64,000 nt of DNA from Bradyrhizobium diazoefficiens USDA 110 (GCF_000011365.1 NC_004463.1:2714001-2778000); one strand, 5' to 3'. Counted from the first letter of the stretch, positions 9,701 through 18,000 are shown. Translations and numbers: made by a program. The notes: generated from the sequence alone by a model not told the origin.

Positions 9701-10206
9701 CCGGCGGCGTCTTCCAGCACGCGGCGGCGCTGCTCCGGCTTGGCCTGGATGATCTCGCCGATCTTGCCCTGGTGGACGAGGGCGGGCGAGCGCGCGCCGG
9801 TGGCGGCGTCGGCGAACAGGATCTGCACGTCGCGGGCGCGCACGTCGCGGCCGTTGATGCGATAGACCGAGCCGGCCTCGCGCTCGATGCGGCGGGAGAT
9901 CTCCAGAAGCTGGCTGTCGTTCATCGCCGCCGGCGCGGTGCGATCGGCGTTGTCGATCGTCATCGTCACTTCGGCGTGGTTGCGCGCCGGACGGTTGCCG
10001 GATCCGGCGAAGATCACCGCGTCCATGTCGGCGGCGCGCAGCGATTTGTACGAGGTCTCACCCATCGCCCAGCGCAGCGCTTCGACGAGATTCGACTTGC
10101 CGCAACCGTTGGGTCCGACCACGCCGGTCAGGCCGGGCTCGATGACGAAGTCCGTGGGCTCAACGAAGGACTTGAAGCCGTGAAGGCGCAGGCGGGTGAT
10201 TTTCAT
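6742..10206 (-). CDS. smc: chromosome segregation protein SMC
   Basis: Structural maintenance of chromosomes ATPase that compacts and resolves the nucleoid together with ScpA and ScpB. 1154 residues, normal for the family. Walker A GPNGCGKS is at residues 31-38. Two long coiled coils flank a hinge near 515-640. The C-terminal ABC signature LSLLSGGEQALTAMAL and Walker B CVLDEVDAPLDD are about 90 residues from the end. The start is taken as the ATG giving MKITRLRLHGFKSF, the canonical SMC N-terminus; a GTG two codons earlier is possible. scpAB are not in the window. The dsbA-like gene ends 219 bases upstream. Confidence 0.97.
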   Translation of the reverse strand: MKITRLRLHGFKSFVEPTDFVIEPGLTGVVGPNGCGKSNLVEALRWAMGETSYKSLRAADMDAVIFAGSGNRPARNHAEVTMTIDNADRTAPAAMNDSQLLEISRRIEREAGSVYRINGRDVRARDVQILFADAATGARSPALVHQGKIGEIIQAKPEQRRRVLEDAAGVAGLHARRHEAELRLKAAETNLTRVEDVIGQLSGQMEGLKKQARQAVRYREVAAKVRKAEATLFHLRWIGAHADVNESGQTHDLAVREMAERTQHQAEAARIQAIRAAEMPALRDAEARAAAGLQRLTNARELLDREEERAKERVAELERRLAQFEGDISRAQQQTMDADVALQRLDSEDAELKEEIKSRVEKRSGVDERVGEAEAVLTETEQQFAELTTALADLTAKRNQLEANVRTHRDKLARLDQEIANVTAEEQKLADETGGFGDLDELTATVETAEQTLAASEAAAQASEAAHVAARQTLESSRSPLNEADKRVQRLETEARTISKIVNGETKNLWPPIIDGITVDKGFEKAIGAALGDDLDAPIDPSAPMRWTNVGETDGDPELPEGVVPLANHVQAPAELARRLAQIGVVPRERGAELVSQLKTGQRLVSPEGDVWRWDGFVAAAHAPTGAARRLAERARLVDIENELEQARIDAQIKRQALENAESELQIAASTEGASREAWRAAQRELNVARERHATAEREISRHAARKATLSEAHSRLAADRAEAEAAYEYAEAGISELPSSEDTETRLAAVRSDIEAHRRMAAQVRAEAQALAREAELADRRVQAILAERTEWQNRKESAASHIDTIQARIAELTIERSELENAPAVFAEKRSALITEIEYAENDRRMAADALATAESAMAETDRVAKLTLEALSSSREATARAEERMEGARRRLEDIEREIRDMLEVEPQAVAGLAEIEPGAELPPLHDIEEDLEKMRRDRERLGAVNLRAEEELREVETQHTGLVTERDDLVEAIKRLRQGIQSLNKEARERLLTSFEVVNNHFKRLFVELFGGGEAALHLIESDDPLEAGLEIIAKPPGKKPQTLSLLSGGEQALTAMALIFAVFLTNPSPICVLDEVDAPLDDHNVERYCNLLHEMTGSTDTRFIIITHNPITMARMNRLFGVTMAERGVSQLVSVSLSEAVDILDQNVA

Positions 10207-10424
10207 AAGCACGCATCTCTGTTGGCAGGCGCGAATCCCCCTGCCGGGACAATACCATGGAAGGCAATGTCGCTATCCGGGCGAGTCGCGCGAGGCGCCT
10301 CATGCGGCTGGACAATGGCCGCGGTGCGCCGCGAGGGCAACCGGCGAAAGCCGCTTTTCCCAAGGGATTTATCCCGGGAATGATACGGCTTTCGAGATGC
10401 GAATCAGGCGTTGAGGGCGAAGAA

Positions 10425-11081
10425 TCAGCTCTTCAGCAGCGGATTGATCTTCTTGGCGAATTCCTCGAACGAGGCCTCGCCCTTGATCTTCTCGCCGTTG
10501 ATAAAGAAGGTCGGCGTCGAATCCACCTTCAAAACGTCGCTGGCGTATTTCTGGTCGGCGGCGATCTTGTCGAGCAGCGCCTGGTCCTTCAGGCAGGCTT
10601 CGACCTGCTGCTGGGTGAGGCCGGCCTGCTTGCCGATCCGCGTCAGGGTCTCGGTGGTGTTCTTCATCACCCAGTCGTTCTGCTGCCGGAACAGCATGTC
10701 GGTGACAGCGAAGTATTTCGGCGCATCGCCATTGGCGATGCAGCGCGACAGCATCGAGCCGGCGGCGGCTTTGATGTCGAGCGGGAACTCGCGGAAGACG
10801 TAACGGATCTTGCCGGTGTCGATGTATTCCGCCTTGATCTTGGGGAACACCTGCTCGTTGAAGGCCGCGCAATGCGGGCAGGTCATCGAGGCGAATTCGG
10901 TGATGGTGACGGCGGCGTCCTTCGGGCCGAGCGCCATGTCGGGCAGCGACACGGGCTTGGCCACGTCACCGGCGGCCTGCGCCATGGCGTCGGAGATGAA
11001 CCGCAATGGGGAGAACCCGGCGACCGCGGCAAGCCCGGTCAGCGACAGCATCGTGGTGAAGGCGCGGCGGGTGATGATCAA
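10425..11081 (-). CDS. DsbA family thiol-disulfide oxidoreductase with Tat-type signal
   Basis: A 218-residue periplasmic thioredoxin-fold protein. The active site CPHC is at residues 68-71, and the cis-proline loop DSTPTFFING is in the C-terminal half. The TTG start gives MIITRRAFTTML, a twin-arginine signal followed by a hydrophobic core and an AMAQA cleavage site, so export by Tat is likely. I chose this TTG because GGGAG lies seven bases upstream; the same frame continues 14 codons further 5' without a better start. Closest in type to the DsbA/Com1-like proteins rather than classical DsbA. It lies between the DUF721 gene and smc, on the same strand. Confidence 0.88.
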   Translation of the reverse strand: MIITRRAFTTMLSLTGLAAVAGFSPLRFISDAMAQAAGDVAKPVSLPDMALGPKDAAVTITEFASMTCPHCAAFNEQVFPKIKAEYIDTGKIRYVFREFPLDIKAAAGSMLSRCIANGDAPKYFAVTDMLFRQQNDWVMKNTTETLTRIGKQAGLTQQQVEACLKDQALLDKIAADQKYASDVLKVDSTPTFFINGEKIKGEASFEEFAKKINPLLKS

Positions 11082-11208
11082 GGTCGGCTCCCGGATTGGC
11101 GTGGTCTTGCCCGAAGTTCCCATTTGGGCGGCCTGTCGCTAGCTTGAAACGTCGTTTGAGGCAATGGCGGGCCGCGGGAACGGGTCCAGATTGACCGCGA
11201 AATGAGGC

Positions 11209-11700
11209 TCAATTTCGCTTGATGGCCGCCCCGAGCCGCGCCAGCGCCGACTTGAGCTGTTCATCTTCGATGTCCCCGAGGGTCTCCTCCACCTTGGCGA
11301 CACTCTTGGGGTCCGGCGGGCCCGGCCGGACCGGCCGCTTGGCGCGCGACAGGGGGGCCTGGCGGAAGGCGAGCTTGCCGACCGCGCTCCAGCCGAAGAA
11401 GCGGTTGACCCGTTCCAGGATCACATCCGCGGAATGCTGGATCTCCAGCGCCATCGGCCCCTCGACCCGCAGCACGAGCGTGGCCGGCTCCTGCGGCTGG
11501 CCCTCGACCGGTCGCGGCCATTGCATCTTGAGGGGCTCGGCATGCGCCGCGATCTCCGCCCCGGCAATCTGCGCCCACCGCGTCACCAACTCGCGCGCGG
11601 CAAAGCCCTGTTTGGCGTACGCCTCGGCAAAGACGTCGTTGAGCAGCAGCGAGAGCGGCTTGGCGCTGATGGGGCCCGGCTTGGGTGGGAATTTGGACAT
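11209..11700 (-). CDS. DUF721 (DciA-like) protein
   Basis: A 163-residue protein of the DUF721 family. Members called DciA load or recruit the replicative helicase DnaB in bacteria lacking DnaC. The family core is visible as RELVTRWAQIAGAEIAAHAEP near residues 35-58, followed by ATLVLRVEGPMALEIQHSADVILERVNRFFG, a KH-like beta-alpha pattern. The location between mutY (divergent) and the dsbA-like gene is conserved in Rhizobiales. The helicase-loading role is inferred from the family. Confidence 0.85.
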   Translation of the reverse strand: MSKFPPKPGPISAKPLSLLLNDVFAEAYAKQGFAARELVTRWAQIAGAEIAAHAEPLKMQWPRPVEGQPQEPATLVLRVEGPMALEIQHSADVILERVNRFFGWSAVGKLAFRQAPLSRAKRPVRPGPPDPKSVAKVEETLGDIEDEQLKSALARLGAAIKRN

Positions 11701-11743
11701 GGACCCTTATAGCACTGCGGCGTGAGAGCCACAGGCTCTTCGC

Positions 11744-11826
11744 CGTCATGGCCGGGGCTCGCCCCGGCCATCCACGTTCTCTTGCGAAGAAAGACGTGGA
11801 TGCCCGCGACAAGCGCGGGCATGGCG
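11744..11826. repeat. intergenic palindromic repeat, CATGGCCGGG family
   Basis: Begins CGTCATGGCCGGGGC and ends CAAGCGCGGGCATGGCG, with inner arms CCATCCACGT and ACGTGGATG. It occupies the DUF721 / mutY divergent region, so promoters of both genes must lie in or beside it. A second copy is at 40862-40983. Confidence 0.8.
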
Positions 11827-11861
11827 TGGAGAGGTCGGTGCGTTGTCGTTACAGTGGGAGC

Positions 11862-12980
11862 ATGAGCCCCAAATCCGCCCTGAAGGCGAAATCGGAACCC
11901 AGTCAGCCGGAGACCGCATCGCGCCCCTTGGCGCTGCTCGCCTGGTATGACCGCCACCGCCGCCACCTGCCGTGGCGGGCGGCGTCTGGTGAGGCATCGG
12001 ACCCTTACCGCGTGTGGTTGTCCGAGATCATGCTCCAGCAGACCACGGTAAAGGCGGTCGGCCCTTACTTCGAAAAATTCGTCGCGCGCTGGCCGGATGT
12101 CACCGCGTTGGGACAGGCTTCGCAGGACGACGTGCTGCGGATGTGGGCGGGGCTCGGCTATTATTCCCGTGCGCGCAATCTCCATGCCTGCGCGGTCGCG
12201 GTGACGCGCGAGCATGGCGGCGTCTTTCCCGACACGGAGGAGAGGCTGCGCGCGCTGCCGGGCATCGGGCCTTACACTGCGGCCGCGATCGCCGCGATCG
12301 CCTTCGATCGCCGCACCATGCCGGTCGACGGCAATATCGAGCGGGTGGTGTCGCGCTTGTTCGCGGTCGAGGAGGAACTGCCGCAATCAAAACCGCTGAT
12401 CCAGCAACTGGCGGCGACGCTCCTTGCCGACGCCCGCGCCGGTGATAGCGCACAGGCATTGATGGATCTCGGCTCTTCGATTTGCACGCCGAAGAAGCCG
12501 GCCTGCTCGCTGTGTCCGCTGAACGATGATTGCATCGCACGCGCGCAAGGCACGCAGGAGAGTTTTCCGCGCAAGACGCCGAAGAAGAGCGGGACGCTGC
12601 GGCGCGGCGCTGCCTTCGTCGTGACGCGCGGCGACGAACTGCTGGTCCGCAGCCGGCCCGAAAAGGGCCTGCTCGGGGGCATGACGGAGGTGCCGGGCTC
12701 GGACTGGCTCGCCGGTCAGGAGGACGCGACGGCGAAGCAGCAGGCGCCTGCGCTGAAGGGCCTGTCGCGCTGGCAACGCAGGGTGGGCGTCGTCACCCAC
12801 GTCTTCACGCATTTTCCGCTGGAACTGGTGGTCTATACCGCCAAGGCAGAAGCTCGCACGCGGGCACCCGCGGGCATGCGCTGGGTGCCGATCGCGACGC
12901 TGCCCGGCGAAGCGCTGCCCAACGTCATGCGCAAGGTGATCGCGCACGGATTGCGCCTCCCGCCGGCCCCATCCTCCTGA
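11862..12980 (+). CDS. mutY: A/G-specific adenine DNA glycosylase MutY
   Basis: Removes adenine mispaired with 8-oxoguanine. 372 residues. Catalytic Glu55 is in EIMLQQTTV and Asp156 in MPVDGNIERV, with the helix-hairpin-helix LPGIGPYTAAAI before it. The 4Fe-4S loop has the spacing C-x6-C-x2-C-x5-C (CTPKKPACSLCPLNDDC). A Nudix-like C-terminal domain (from about residue 240) reads the oxidised base. The chosen ATG gives a normal N-terminus; the frame is open upstream but only through a palindromic repeat. A GGGAG lies directly before the ATG, closer than ideal. Confidence 0.95.
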   Translation: MSPKSALKAKSEPSQPETASRPLALLAWYDRHRRHLPWRAASGEASDPYRVWLSEIMLQQTTVKAVGPYFEKFVARWPDVTALGQASQDDVLRMWAGLGYYSRARNLHACAVAVTREHGGVFPDTEERLRALPGIGPYTAAAIAAIAFDRRTMPVDGNIERVVSRLFAVEEELPQSKPLIQQLAATLLADARAGDSAQALMDLGSSICTPKKPACSLCPLNDDCIARAQGTQESFPRKTPKKSGTLRRGAAFVVTRGDELLVRSRPEKGLLGGMTEVPGSDWLAGQEDATAKQQAPALKGLSRWQRRVGVVTHVFTHFPLELVVYTAKAEARTRAPAGMRWVPIATLPGEALPNVMRKVIAHGLRLPPAPSS

Positions 12981-13032
12981 CACCACGCTGGCAGCAGGGC
13001 CGCGTTAACAGGGGCGACACGGAGGCTCCCCA

Positions 13033-13452
13033 ATGGTCAAGACCGCGCTCGACAACTTTCCCAGGCCGCCCTGTGCCGAGCTGCTGGGATGGCGCCTGCT
13101 CGATGCCCGTCCGGAGGACGGCTGGATCAAGCTCGGCTTCGAGGGCAAGCCCGAATTCTGCAATCCGGCCGGCTTCATCCAGGGCGGAATGCTCTCGGCC
13201 ATGCTCGACGACACCATGGGCCCGGCCGTGCTGGTGATGAGCGAGGGCCGGCTCTACACCACCACCATCAGCATGACCGTGAACTTCCTGAGCCCCGCAA
13301 AGCCCGGCCCGATCATCGGCGAGGCGACGGTGACGCAACTCGGCAAGACCATTGCCTTCGTCGAGGCCAGGCTGATGACCGAGGACGGCACCGTGCTTGC
13401 CACCGCGACCGCGAGCGAGCGGCTGCTGGAAGCGGCGAGAGTGGTTCGCTGA
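13033..13452 (+). CDS. PaaI-family hotdog thioesterase
   Basis: A 139-residue single hotdog-fold protein. The segment NPAGFIQGGMLSAMLDDTMGPA near residues 40-60 carries the Gly-Gly helix and acidic residue used by PaaI/YbgC-type acyl-CoA thioesterases; LYTTTISMTVNFLSPAKPG follows. The ATG has a GGAGG seven bases upstream. It starts 52 bases after mutY on the same strand, but nothing ties its job to repair. Substrate unknown. Confidence 0.85.
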   Translation: MVKTALDNFPRPPCAELLGWRLLDARPEDGWIKLGFEGKPEFCNPAGFIQGGMLSAMLDDTMGPAVLVMSEGRLYTTTISMTVNFLSPAKPGPIIGEATVTQLGKTIAFVEARLMTEDGTVLATATASERLLEAARVVR

Positions 13453-13836
13453 TCCAGGTGCGGCGGGCCCATTCTGCTCGAATAGGAGGGGATGCCTCGC
13501 GCAGCGCGGAAGCGGACAGAGATCTACCCGCGCGTGCAATCGCAGAATTTGCTCGCGAATTCCTTGCGCACGCAATGAGCGTGCGGCTCGTTGTCGGCTC
13601 TAGCAACGCGAGCATTTGACTCGCGCATATTGTCGCAGCCCGCAGAGAAAACAGGTGGATCCGCGCAATCCGCAGGCGAATCGCGACGGTCGAGGCGCCA
13701 TCGACGTGACTTGCGGCAAATTGACCAATTCATATTTTTGGCGGAAACTTTGAATGTTGCTGCCCCGATAAAAATTTCACAAACCTGAACGGGATGATTG
13801 TCAAGCTGCGCGTTATTTGAGGCCTTGAGGTGAGTC
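13453..13836. other. 384-base gene-free stretch
   Basis: Between the thioesterase and cupin genes. The second half is AT-richer than its surroundings (around 13720-13790), consistent with a promoter for the cupin gene, but I find no convincing -35/-10 pair. A 28-codon basic frame at 13492-13578 is not accepted because its AGGAGGGG sits directly against the ATG. Confidence 0.5.
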
Positions 13837-14274
13837 ATGGCGCTTGCGCTTATTGAGACCGGTCACACCAACGTCGATCTTAAACCGTCCCCGATTGAGC
13901 CATCCTGGATCATTGAAGGAAATCCGGAAGCGCGCTCGCACCTGCTGTCAACCAGCGCGTGCGGCACCGCCACGACCCTGATCTGGTCCTGCACCATGGG
14001 CAAGTTCAACTGGTACTACGATCTCGACGAGACGATCATGATCCTTGAAGGATCAACGGTGATCGAGAGCGATGGCATGCCACCGAAGCGCTACGGTGTC
14101 GGCGACGTTGTCTTTTTCCGCGAGGGCGCGCACGCCAAATGGCACATCGAAGACTATGTGAAAAAGGTCGCCTTCCTGCGCCAGACCAATCCCGTCGGGC
14201 TCGGTTACGCTATCCGTGCCATCAACAAGCTTAAGCGCATGTCGTCAACCTTGGGCGGTCGTCGCTCCACCTAA
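13837..14274 (+). CDS. cupin domain protein (Cupin_3-like)
   Basis: A 145-residue protein with a single cupin barrel. The conserved elements are FNWYYDLDETIMILEGSTVIESDG and the second motif GVGDVVFFREGAHAKWHI. The first motif lacks the usual pair of histidines, as in the DUF861 subclass, and metal binding is uncertain. Start supported by TTGAGGTGAG before the ATG. Stands alone, with a convergent monooxygenase gene downstream. Function unknown. Confidence 0.8.
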   Translation: MALALIETGHTNVDLKPSPIEPSWIIEGNPEARSHLLSTSACGTATTLIWSCTMGKFNWYYDLDETIMILEGSTVIESDGMPPKRYGVGDVVFFREGAHAKWHIEDYVKKVAFLRQTNPVGLGYAIRAINKLKRMSSTLGGRRST

Positions 14275-14315
14275 CTCGCACCCGTCAACGGCATTGCGGA
14301 GTGTGAAGCAACGAC

Positions 14316-15602
14316 CTAGGTGCTCGCGCCTCTCGCATCGGCGCGCCGCGGCACGATCGGCGGCTTGGCATTCAGCGCCTCGACCTGGAACCCCGCGACG
14401 CGCTTGTAGTTCGCGGCGATGTCTTCCAGCTCGTGCTGCGACAGCACGTCGGTGACGACCTCAAAGCCGTCGGGCGCGCGCTCTTCGACCAGTTGCATCA
14501 CCTGCTCGGGTCCGTTCTTGCGGTTGAGCAGGACGAGGTCGGTGGTCGCCGGCCTCCGCTCGGCCTCGTAGGCGAGCAGCGCTGCCTGCGTCGGGCCATG
14601 CGCCAGGATCTCGCGGGCGATGACGCGGGCATCGAGGATCGCCTGCGAGGCGCCGTTCGATCCGATCGGGTACATCGGATGCGCGGCATCCCCCATCAGC
14701 GTGACGCGGCCGAACGTCCACTGTGACACCGGATCGCGGTCGACCAGCGGATATTCGTAGGCGTGCGGGCAGTTCCGGATCAGGCCGGGCACGTCGAGCC
14801 AGTCGAACTGCCAGCTCTCGAACCACGGCAAGAACTCCTCCAGCCGCGCGGTGCGGTTATAGTCCTCGCGTCGCCACTGGTAGGTCGGCGGCATGTGGCG
14901 CTCGGCGACCCAGTTGATCAGATGGTTGCCCGCCGCATCCGGCACCTTGCTGATCGGATAGCAGACGAATTTCAGGATCTCGTGCCCGGCCATGATCATG
15001 GTGCGGCCGGTGAGGAATGCCTTTGCCGGCGTCACGCCGCGCCAGAGGATGCGGCCGTTCCAGATCGGCGGGCCTTCATCGGGATAGAGCTTTTCTCGTG
15101 CGGCGGAATGGATGCCGTCGGCGGCGATCATGATCGCGCCTTCGTAGGTGCCTGCGGCCTTGCCGGTCGCCTTGTCGATGAAATCGGCGCGGACGCCGTC
15201 CGCTGTCTCGGTCCAGCCGGTCAGATGATGGCTGGTGAGGATGCTGTCGCGGCCGAGCCGCTCGATTGCGGTGTCGAGCAGGAGCTGCTGCAGCGTGCCG
15301 CGATGGATCGAGAATTGCGGCCATTTGTAGCCGGCCTCCAGCCCGCGCGGCTCACTCCAGATCGGCTTGCCGTGCTTCGAGAAGTAGGCGAGCTCGCTTG
15401 TGCGCACGCCGCTGGCATCGAGCTTGTCGATCAGCCCGAGCTCGATCAGCTCGCGCACGGCATGCGGCAGCACGTTGATGCCGACGCCGAGTGGTTTCAG
15501 CTCCGCGACGCTCTCGAACACTTTTACGGGAACGCCGATTCCGTGCAGGCTGAGCGCAAGCGTTAGCCCGCCGATGCCGCCGCCGGCGATGAGTACCGTC
15601 AT
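14316..15602 (-). CDS. FAD-dependent aromatic-type monooxygenase
   Basis: A 428-residue group A flavoprotein monooxygenase (PHBH/salicylate hydroxylase type). FAD is bound by the N-terminal VLIAGGGIGGLTLA loop (from residue 3) and by the GDAAHPMYPIGSNGASQAI motif near residue 300. Such enzymes use NAD(P)H and O2 to hydroxylate aromatic or related substrates; the substrate cannot be told. Start set at the ATG for MTVLIAGGG; the open frame upstream is not protein-like. Divergent from the GST gene at 15731, sharing a short intergenic region. Confidence 0.88.
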   Translation of the reverse strand: MTVLIAGGGIGGLTLALSLHGIGVPVKVFESVAELKPLGVGINVLPHAVRELIELGLIDKLDASGVRTSELAYFSKHGKPIWSEPRGLEAGYKWPQFSIHRGTLQQLLLDTAIERLGRDSILTSHHLTGWTETADGVRADFIDKATGKAAGTYEGAIMIAADGIHSAAREKLYPDEGPPIWNGRILWRGVTPAKAFLTGRTMIMAGHEILKFVCYPISKVPDAAGNHLINWVAERHMPPTYQWRREDYNRTARLEEFLPWFESWQFDWLDVPGLIRNCPHAYEYPLVDRDPVSQWTFGRVTLMGDAAHPMYPIGSNGASQAILDARVIAREILAHGPTQAALLAYEAERRPATTDLVLLNRKNGPEQVMQLVEERAPDGFEVVTDVLSQHELEDIAANYKRVAGFQVEALNAKPPIVPRRADARGAST

Positions 15603-15730
15603 GACAAAGCCCCTCCGATTGCGGGCGTCTTGGCACAGGCGGGCGGATGTGGGCAACTGCGAAGAGGATGTCGTGCTATGGACCTCGGGGCCGACAGTCG
15701 TTAATTTCCAATTTTCCCATGAGGTCCGAC

Positions 15731-16351
15731 ATGCTCAAGCTCTACTACGCCACCGGCACCTGCGCGCTCGCTACCTACATCACCCTGGAGGAGGCCGGCG
15801 CCGACTACACGGCTGAACGGCTGAGCTTCAAGGACAATCAGCAGAACAGCCCGGACTATCTCGCCATCAACCCGAAGGGCCGCGTGCCCGCGCTGGTGAC
15901 CGACCGCGGCGTCCTGACCGAGACGCCGGCGATGCTGGCCTATATCGCGCAGACCTTTCCCAAGGCGAAGCTCGCGCCGCTCGACGATCCCTTCGACTTC
16001 GCCCAGGTGCAGTCGTTCAATTCCTATCTCTGCTCGACCGTGCACATCAACCATGCGCACAAGATGCGCGGCGCGCGCTGGGCGACACAGGAGAGCTCGT
16101 TCGCCGACATGAAGGCGATGGTGCCGAAGACCATGGGCGCCTGCTTCGCCCTGATCGAGCAGAAGATGTTTAGGGGGCCGTGGGTGATGGGCGATCAGTT
16201 CACGATCTGCGATCCCTATCTTTACACCCTGTCGACCTGGCTCGAAGGCGACAGCGTCGACATCAACGCCACGCCGAAGATCGCCGATCATTTCAAGCGG
16301 ATGTCGGAACGGCCTGCCGTGCGCAAGGTGATGGACGCGCAGAAGGCGTAA
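15731..16351 (+). CDS. glutathione S-transferase, beta/GstA-like
   Basis: A 206-residue two-domain GST. The N-terminal thioredoxin-like domain begins MLKLYYATGTCALATYI, with the Cys typical of bacterial beta-class enzymes. INPKGRVPALV and the glutathione-binding ETPAMLAYIA follow, then the helical C-terminal domain with VMGDQFTICDPYLY. The start is the ATG six bases after GAGGT; an in-frame ATG four codons earlier exists. Divergent from the monooxygenase gene. Confidence 0.9.
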   Translation: MLKLYYATGTCALATYITLEEAGADYTAERLSFKDNQQNSPDYLAINPKGRVPALVTDRGVLTETPAMLAYIAQTFPKAKLAPLDDPFDFAQVQSFNSYLCSTVHINHAHKMRGARWATQESSFADMKAMVPKTMGACFALIEQKMFRGPWVMGDQFTICDPYLYTLSTWLEGDSVDINATPKIADHFKRMSERPAVRKVMDAQKA

Positions 16352-16371
16352 GAACGGCCACATATTCCCCT

Positions 16372-16523
16372 GTCGTCCCGGGCAAGCGAAGCGCAGACCC
16401 GGGACCCATAACCCCAGGGAGAGGTTTCGGCGCGAGCTGACAGCCACGAGTCTTCGCCAAACAGCGCCCTGGGGTTATGGGTCCCGGATCGGCGCGCGCT
16501 TGGGGCGCGCTTGTCCGGGACGA
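16372..16523. repeat. intergenic palindromic repeat, GTCCCGGG family
   Basis: Starts GTCGTCCCGGGCAAGCG and ends GCTTGTCCGGGACGAC. Inner arms ACCCGGGACCCATAACCCC and GGGGTTATGGGTCCCGG are nearly perfect complements. It lies between the convergent GST and LysR genes and could form a long cruciform or terminate both transcripts. Confidence 0.8.
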
Positions 16524-16547
16524 CACCGTGCTTGTTGAAGCTGCATC

Positions 16548-17465
16548 CTATCCGGCCCTCCGCTTCTCCAACTCCCGTCCCGTCTCCAGCATCAGCCGCC
16601 GCAGCCAGATCGAGCCGGAATCCATCTGCGCGCGGGTCGGATAGAACATGAACTGCTCGTCGATGCCGGGGTCGAGCGGTGGGGTCACGGTGTCGAGGCC
16701 GAGCTGCCTCGACAGCGCCGCGATCAGCCGGCGCGGCACGAAGGCGACAAGGTCGGTGCGGGCGGCGACGTGCAGCGCTTCGAGATAGCCTGACACGACG
16801 AGTGCAATGTGCCGCTCGATGCCCTTGGCTCGCAGCCAGGTGTCGATCAGATCCTCACTATTGCCCCGGATGATCACGCCGACATGGCGCGCGGCGAGGA
16901 ACGTCTCGCGCCGCTTCAGCTTGGCTCCCATGGGATGGCCGCGCCGCACCGCCAGCGCGTCGCTGTCGGTGTAGAGCAGCTGGCGGTGAAAGCCCTTGAA
17001 GGCGTTGCCGATCGAGATCACGAGGTCGATGGTGCGGGCGAACTCGGCGTGGAAGATCGCAGGCCCCCGCCACGGCACGACATCGACGCGAACGTTGGGC
17101 GCGGCCCGCGTCACTTTCTCCATCAAGGGCGGCATCAACAGCTCGACCGCGAGGTCCGGCATCATCAGGCGGAATTGCCGTTCGCTGCGCGCGGCGTCGA
17201 ATTCATCCGGCACGAACAGCCCGCGCACCTGATCGAGCGCCTGTGCCAGCGGCGCGCGCAGGGCCTGTGCCCGCGGCGTCAGCTCCATGCGCGCGCCGGT
17301 GCGCACCAGCAGCGGGTCGCCGAAGATGTCGCGCAGGCGTTGCAACGCGTGGCTCGTCGCCGGCTGTGACAGGCCGATCCTCATGGCCGCGCGGCTGACA
17401 TTGGCTTCGCGCAGCAGCGCGTCGAGTGCGGTCAAGAGGTTCAGGTCAAGCGAATTCAAATTCAT
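16548..17465 (-). CDS. LysR family transcriptional regulator
   Basis: A 305-residue LysR regulator. The N-terminal winged helix starts MNLNSLDLNLLTALDALL with the recognition segment RIGLSQPATSHALQRLR at about residues 28-44. The effector domain follows (LALVVSG and VAFVPRRL segments). The ATG at the canonical LysR N-terminus is preferred; the frame continues upstream but is not LysR-like. Divergent from an NTF2-like gene across 91 bases that contain a dyad, so that gene is its likely target. Effector unknown. Confidence 0.92.
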   Translation of the reverse strand: MNLNSLDLNLLTALDALLREANVSRAAMRIGLSQPATSHALQRLRDIFGDPLLVRTGARMELTPRAQALRAPLAQALDQVRGLFVPDEFDAARSERQFRLMMPDLAVELLMPPLMEKVTRAAPNVRVDVVPWRGPAIFHAEFARTIDLVISIGNAFKGFHRQLLYTDSDALAVRRGHPMGAKLKRRETFLAARHVGVIIRGNSEDLIDTWLRAKGIERHIALVVSGYLEALHVAARTDLVAFVPRRLIAALSRQLGLDTVTPPLDPGIDEQFMFYPTRAQMDSGSIWLRRLMLETGRELEKRRAG

Positions 17466-17472
17466 GAGGCGA

Positions 17473-17492
17473 ATAGATATCATATTGGCTAT
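17473..17492. promoter_or_regulatory. candidate LysR-type box (ATAG-N12-CTAT)
   Basis: ATAG and CTAT form a dyad around ATATCATATTGG in the 91-base divergent gap, eight bases from the lysR start codon. The size and position fit a LysR regulatory site, but four-base arms are weak evidence on their own. Confidence 0.4.
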
Positions 17493-17556
17493 CGATTTGA
17501 AGAATGCTGATCGGCGGACGATGATCTCCCCGACGCCACCACACGGAGATGCCGCC

Positions 17557-18000
17557 ATGAGCGCTGCCGCCAACAAGAAACTGATGCAGGATATTTTCGC
17601 CGCCGCCGCCAACCCCGATCCGGGCGCGCGCGACCGCGCCCTGTTCACCGCAAGCCTCGCCGACGATGCCAGATGGGTCGTGACCGGCCAGTATTCCTGG
17701 TCGCGCACCTTCACCGGCAAGGAAGCGATCCTCAACGATCTGCACGGCTATGTGCGCACCCGCCTGCGCGACCGGACGCGCACCGTTGCCCACCGCTTTA
17801 TCGCCGATAGCGACATCGTCGTGGTCGAAGCCAAGGGCGACAACGTCACGCCGGAAGGCGTGCGCTACGACAACGATTACTGCCTGGTGTTTCGCCTGGA
17901 GGGCGGCAGGATCAAGGAGATCCGGGAATATTGCGACTCGGTCCTGACCGAGAAGGCGCTCGGCCCGTTTCCGCAAACACCCGCGAGGGCCGCGAGCTGA
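17557..18000 (+). CDS. NTF2-like/SnoaL-like protein
   Basis: A 147-residue single-domain protein with the NTF2/SnoaL pattern: an N-terminal helix, ARWVVTGQYSWSRTFTGKEAIL, then beta strands VVVEAKGDNVTP and YDNDYCLVFRLEGGRIKEIREYCDS. Family members are small isomerases, hydrolases or ligand binders; the substrate is unknown. The ATG follows ACACGGAG. Divergent from the LysR gene, so probably regulated by it. Confidence 0.82.
   Translation: MSAAANKKLMQDIFAAAANPDPGARDRALFTASLADDARWVVTGQYSWSRTFTGKEAILNDLHGYVRTRLRDRTRTVAHRFIADSDIVVVEAKGDNVTPEGVRYDNDYCLVFRLEGGRIKEIREYCDSVLTEKALGPFPQTPARAAS

Noticed and set aside
6799..10383. A 1194-codon open frame on the plus strand opposite smc
   Set aside because: Its product is a low-complexity Gly/Leu/Arg/Asp mix with no family motif, as expected from the antisense of a GC-rich coiled-coil gene. 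smc on the minus strand has every conserved motif.
13492..13578. A 28-codon basic peptide ORF with AGGAGGGG before it
   Set aside because: The ribosome-binding sequence touches the ATG with no spacer, and nothing else supports translation.
16548..17735. A longer LysR reading frame starting at 17735
   Set aside because: The extra 90 codons are not LysR-like and run through the divergent NTF2-like gene; the ATG at 17465 gives the standard LysR N-terminus.
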